From: Mesorhizobium sp. | GTDB lineage: Bacteria; Pseudomonadota; Alphaproteobacteria; Rhizobiales; Rhizobiaceae | DNA length: 64,000 nucleotides | NCBI RefSeq assembly: GCF_004962245.1 | Contig: NZ_SUHQ01000006.1 | Location: 62,001 to 126,000 of the forward strand | Direction of reading: 5' to 3' | Shown: in pieces, positions 62,101 to 64,000 of the stretch | Numbering within the stretch: position 1 is the stretch's first letter | Layout: every line of letters starts with the position of its first letter | Notes under the pieces: generated by a model | What the model was told of the DNA's origin: nothing | Seen by the model: the letters and a program-made list of their open reading frames with translations, nothing else | Databases searched by the model: none | Translations under genes and position numbers: made by a program

Positions 62101-62641
62101 CTTCATCAACGACCACCTGATCAGCTATGTCGACACAGCCAGCCAGCCATGGAAATGGCGCGCTGACTTTGGCCTGGACCCGGCGGCTCTGGCGGCATTC
62201 GAACAGGCGAGGCGCATCCGAGACGATCTCTTTCCAGGCGGCACAGGCCCGGTGATGAGCTTCACGCTCGAACCCAAGGACCTGTCGCCCAACGTCACGC
62301 GCGTGACGCTCAATCTCGACGGCCAGAACCTCGTCTACTACAACAACGCAACGCGGCCGCAGCCGATGACCTGGCCCGGCAAGGACGGCACCGGCGTCAT
62401 CTCGCTCGCCTTCCAGCCGATCGACGGCTCGCCCGAAATCATGCTCAACGAAACCGGCAGCTGGGCGTGGCTGAGGATGCTGCGCAGTGGCCGCTTCACC
62501 GGCACCTCGCTGACGGATGTCTACAGCCTGCGACTGGGCACGAAAGGCATGTACGCCGATTTCCAACTTAAGGCGGCAAGCGTCGAGAACCCCTACAACC
62601 TGGAGATGTTCAAGAAATTCTCATGTCCACCGCAGATATGA
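59105..62641 (+). CDS. tssM: T6SS membrane protein TssM (IcmF)
   Basis: 1178 residues. Two N-terminal membrane segments (about 10-35 and 48-68) precede a cytoplasmic NTPase-like domain with Walker A GPPATGKTT at 134-142. A third membrane segment lies at about 440-465, followed by a large periplasmic part that contacts TssJ. The Walker motif is intact, though its need varies between systems. Lys-rich GSKLLGKLGKLGKIVKTGAK near 820 is a basic insert. It overlaps tagF by 19 bases. Confidence 0.93.
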   Translation: MFILRFLWAVLTSRWLWTLIGIALLSLVIWVFGPIVRVGAYEPFASENVRIVIIALLVIFWLIWLIVAQRRAIRANRMFVAEIAAPAVEKPLSPGEENVAAVGAKFAEVMAELKRRKLGGRKFLREMPWYVIVGPPATGKTTALRQSGLNFPIDLTDDLQGVGGTRNCDWFFSENAVLIDTAGRYVQQESQPDVDAAEWLGFLDLLKKHRGRRALNGVIVALSIDVLSEGDEAIKAHGRKIRRRLAELNDRLEIRLPVYLMLTKADLIKGFEAFFGGLSTASREQVWGTTFALDARVDAKTIEREIATLATELERRLVPRLEDEDKLATRAEIFRFPAQLTSLSEPIQVLIEAMFGESRYEEAAWLRGLYLTSATQEGAPIDRLTAALSSSFGLPPRRAMPAPRVEKRSFFLKNLLTEVIFREAGLGTFDPLAQRRRAWIWRGAAAACTAVALLAGGVFTWSYFDNRNAITAQASQFEALQAPLTAAAASPASVEQPAIDGALNAMAEVVNARTAPPSSAQDLLGPSASSELLRAQADTYDHALRNILEPHMVALLEATMWRQIRDPDFMLGALKTYRMMTGLSQMDADFVQNWWVNDLPEFAPAAPFPTTDAEEHQLAAIRRMAVDDSYTAPDQALVAEALKTVCTISLPARAYRQLLADPAVAELKEWIPANFAGPNGAKVFARRSDKTLRVGISGAFTYSGFHDAILDRVEDVAAQAALDRAVFAGGCSENSETSVSALSEDILKLYYEDYIAQWDSFLRDMRLAPLSDLNIASENLKDLSSADSALKRLLTAVVQETELTRSDEAPADNKAAAKGGSKLLGKLGKLGKIVKTGAKLLPRAGSADEVDLTGSLVAEHFKPLKGAIAEVDGQPPALDAAVVALTALSNVLQTVTANPDPQDAIKKQGGLAELTGAVARQAQILPDPIDDWLGGIAGDTSGLTQKAVTSELNAIWRADILPFCQAALNDRYPFSPESAVDVNVRDFARLFGPAGMIDAFINDHLISYVDTASQPWKWRADFGLDPAALAAFEQARRIRDDLFPGGTGPVMSFTLEPKDLSPNVTRVTLNLDGQNLVYYNNATRPQPMTWPGKDGTGVISLAFQPIDGSPEIMLNETGSWAWLRMLRSGRFTGTSLTDVYSLRLGTKGMYADFQLKAASVENPYNLEMFKKFSCPPQI

Positions 62642-63165
62642 TCCTGCCCGGCTTTTACGGCAAAATGCCCGCCACCGGCGATTTCGTCACGCGGCGACTG
62701 CCGGGGGATTTTGTCCGCGTCTGGGACCGCTGGCTGGCGCAGCATCTCGTGCCGCTGATCGGCTCGGAGGCCTGGCCGCGCGATATGGCGCTACGCTTCC
62801 TGGCGGGTCCGGCGGCTTTCGGCGCATCGGCAGGTATTGTTCTGCAGAGCGCCGACAGGGTCGGCAGGCAGTTTCCGCTGAGTGTCGTCGCGCAGCTTCC
62901 TGACGCTTCCGTTCAGCTAGCTCGCGCCGATGCGTGGTTTTCCAGGATCGAAGAGGCTGCCATCGCAGCCCAACACGGCGAGCTGACGCCTGACGAACTG
63001 GATACCGCTTTGGCCGCACTGCCGGTGCCGCCGGTCGAGCAGGACGGAGACATTATCGACGACATGGTGATGTGGACTGCCCGCTCCGACATTTTCGACA
63101 TCGATCCGCAGGCGCCGCAAAAAACGGTTGAACAGATCTTTGCAGCCAGTTGGGAGACCAGCTGA
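62623..63165 (+). CDS. tagF: T6SS-associated protein TagF
   Basis: 180 residues. The family start PGFYGKMPATGDFVTRRLP and the QFPLSVVAQLP segment are clear. TagF is known in some species as a post-translational repressor of T6SS firing, acting in the Fha pathway; here tagH is also in the operon, which fits. No pppA-like phosphatase domain is fused, unlike some rhizobial TagF-PppA fusions. It begins inside the tssM end. Confidence 0.85.
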   Translation: MSTADMILPGFYGKMPATGDFVTRRLPGDFVRVWDRWLAQHLVPLIGSEAWPRDMALRFLAGPAAFGASAGIVLQSADRVGRQFPLSVVAQLPDASVQLARADAWFSRIEEAAIAAQHGELTPDELDTALAALPVPPVEQDGDIIDDMVMWTARSDIFDIDPQAPQKTVEQIFAASWETS

Positions 63166-63285
63166 TGCATGCGAATTTGACGACATCTAATAGCTGGTAC
63201 GGACACGGATGCCGCGTCGGCAGGTTATTTCCAAGACAGTTGAAGGCTCGCCGTTTCACCATCACGTAAGGATGCGTGGTTCCAG

Positions 63286-64000
63286 ATGTGGATACTGTCC
63301 AACGAGACGCCATTTGCCGCCCAAGAAAGCTGGACGCGTGATGAGCACGGACATGAGGTCTGGCTGATCGCGATCAAAGCGTCGTTCGAGATTGATCCCG
63401 ACGGCAAACAGCGGCTCCTGAAGGACCAGACGCCGGTGAACCTGGCGCCCGTATACGGATCGGACCCGAATGAGCTTCTCGACGAGACGGACCTCAACCT
63501 GGAGAAAAAGCACACCGACATTCTGGTCGAAGGACACGTCTATGCGCCTGGCGGCAGTCCCAACATCGAGAGCGCTGCGCGCATAAAAGTCGGCGACGTC
63601 GACAAGACCATCAAGGTAATGGGCGACCGCGTGTTCATGCCGGGCCCGGTGTCGGTCAGGATGAGCCGGGCGGAACCATTCAAGAAGATGCCGATCAGCT
63701 GGCGCCGGACCTACGGTGGCACGGATATGGAAGCATCGACGCCGAACTGGGACCAGCGCAATCCGGTCGGTACGGGCTTTACAGTCGATCCGCAGCGGCT
63801 GATTGGCAAAATCGCGCCTAACCTCGAGTATCCAGATGCGCCCTATCGCGACCACAGAAGCGGCAAGCCGGCCGGATTCGGTCCGGTGGCACGGCACTGG
63901 CAGCCGCGGATGAAATATGCCGGAACCTATGGCGAGGAATGGGAGAAGACGCGCGACCCGCTTTTGCCCCGAGATTTCAGCCGCATGTATTACCAGTGCG
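63286..64000 (+). CDS. DUF2169 domain protein, T6SS-associated (partial, runs off the right edge)
   Basis: An open frame from the ATG at 63286 to the window end, at least 238 residues. The visible sequence (LSNETPFAAQESWTRDEHGHEVWLIAIKASFEI, then RRTYGGT, then GFTVDPQRLIGKIAPN) matches DUF2169. These proteins act as adaptors for loading toxic effectors onto VgrG or PAAR spike proteins. A start further upstream is not evident; AAGGA lies 13 bases before the ATG. It follows tagF after 120 bases, so a VgrG/PAAR/effector module is expected immediately to the right. Confidence 0.82.
   Translation, partial: MWILSNETPFAAQESWTRDEHGHEVWLIAIKASFEIDPDGKQRLLKDQTPVNLAPVYGSDPNELLDETDLNLEKKHTDILVEGHVYAPGGSPNIESAARIKVGDVDKTIKVMGDRVFMPGPVSVRMSRAEPFKKMPISWRRTYGGTDMEASTPNWDQRNPVGTGFTVDPQRLIGKIAPNLEYPDAPYRDHRSGKPAGFGPVARHWQPRMKYAGTYGEEWEKTRDPLLPRDFSRMYYQC

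Noticed and set aside
60554..62566. 670-codon minus-strand frame opposite tssM
   Set aside because: Antisense of TssM with no recognisable domain; TssM is unbroken on the plus strand.

Overview
The window is high-GC alphaproteobacterial DNA and most resembles the Hyphomicrobiales (Mesorhizobium/Aminobacter/Rhizobium type). The support is the codon use, a phasin gene, a phn transport and regulator cluster, and an imp-type type VI secretion (T6SS) locus in rhizobial gene order. The genus is inferred; there is no rRNA or other phylogenetic marker. I see no tRNA, rRNA, CRISPR array or intact insertion sequence.

Region 1 (about 0.5-21.0 kb) is a large catabolic island. It holds a KstD/fumarate-reductase-like flavoprotein, a cupin, an aspartate-dehydrogenase-like enzyme, an alpha/beta hydrolase, and a cobalamin-dependent mutase with barrel and B12 domain on one chain. 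It also holds two short-chain dehydrogenases, an acetoin-dehydrogenase-like set (E1 alpha, E1 beta, and an E2 whose catalytic domain is an alpha/beta hydrolase), a NIPSNAP protein, a DUF3830-like protein, a hydroxyacyl-CoA/gulonate dehydrogenase homologue and a ProC-like reductase. A FadR-type GntR regulator, a complete branched-chain-amino-acid-type ABC transporter and a DadA-like oxidoreductase complete it. Four copies of the palindrome GTGTCGACAC lie in the four promoter regions of this island and nowhere else that I found, so it looks like one regulon. The substrate is not known; this is the best candidate here for an undescribed pathway.

Region 2 (21.1-24.5 kb) is a patchwork: an aldehyde dehydrogenase remnant, a luciferase-like monooxygenase, a SnoaL-like protein, a GNAT acetyltransferase preceded by a frameshifted sulfite-oxidase remnant, and a phasin.

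Region 3 (24.6-29.2 kb) carries phnD-phnC-phnE divergent from phnM-phnF: phosphonate uptake, one C-P lyase pathway hydrolase and a regulator, without the lyase core.

Region 4 (29.4-43.4 kb) holds an MFS exporter, then a surface-polysaccharide region: an AT-rich acyltransferase, a glycosyltransferase, an epimerase, a WbpA-like UDP-sugar dehydrogenase, a PIG-L deacetylase coupled to an FG-GAP repeat lipoprotein, a Wzx-like flippase, and a ketose 3-epimerase. Decayed glucose-1-phosphate cytidylyltransferase and FkbM-methyltransferase fragments show that this region has been reshuffled.

Region 5 (43.9-64.0 kb) is a T6SS: clpV (tssH) divergent from tssA-tssB-tssC-hcp-tssE-tssF-tssG-tagH-tssJ-tssK-tssL-tssM-tagF. 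A DUF2169 gene, a class linked to effector loading, runs off the right edge, so effector genes probably lie just beyond the window.
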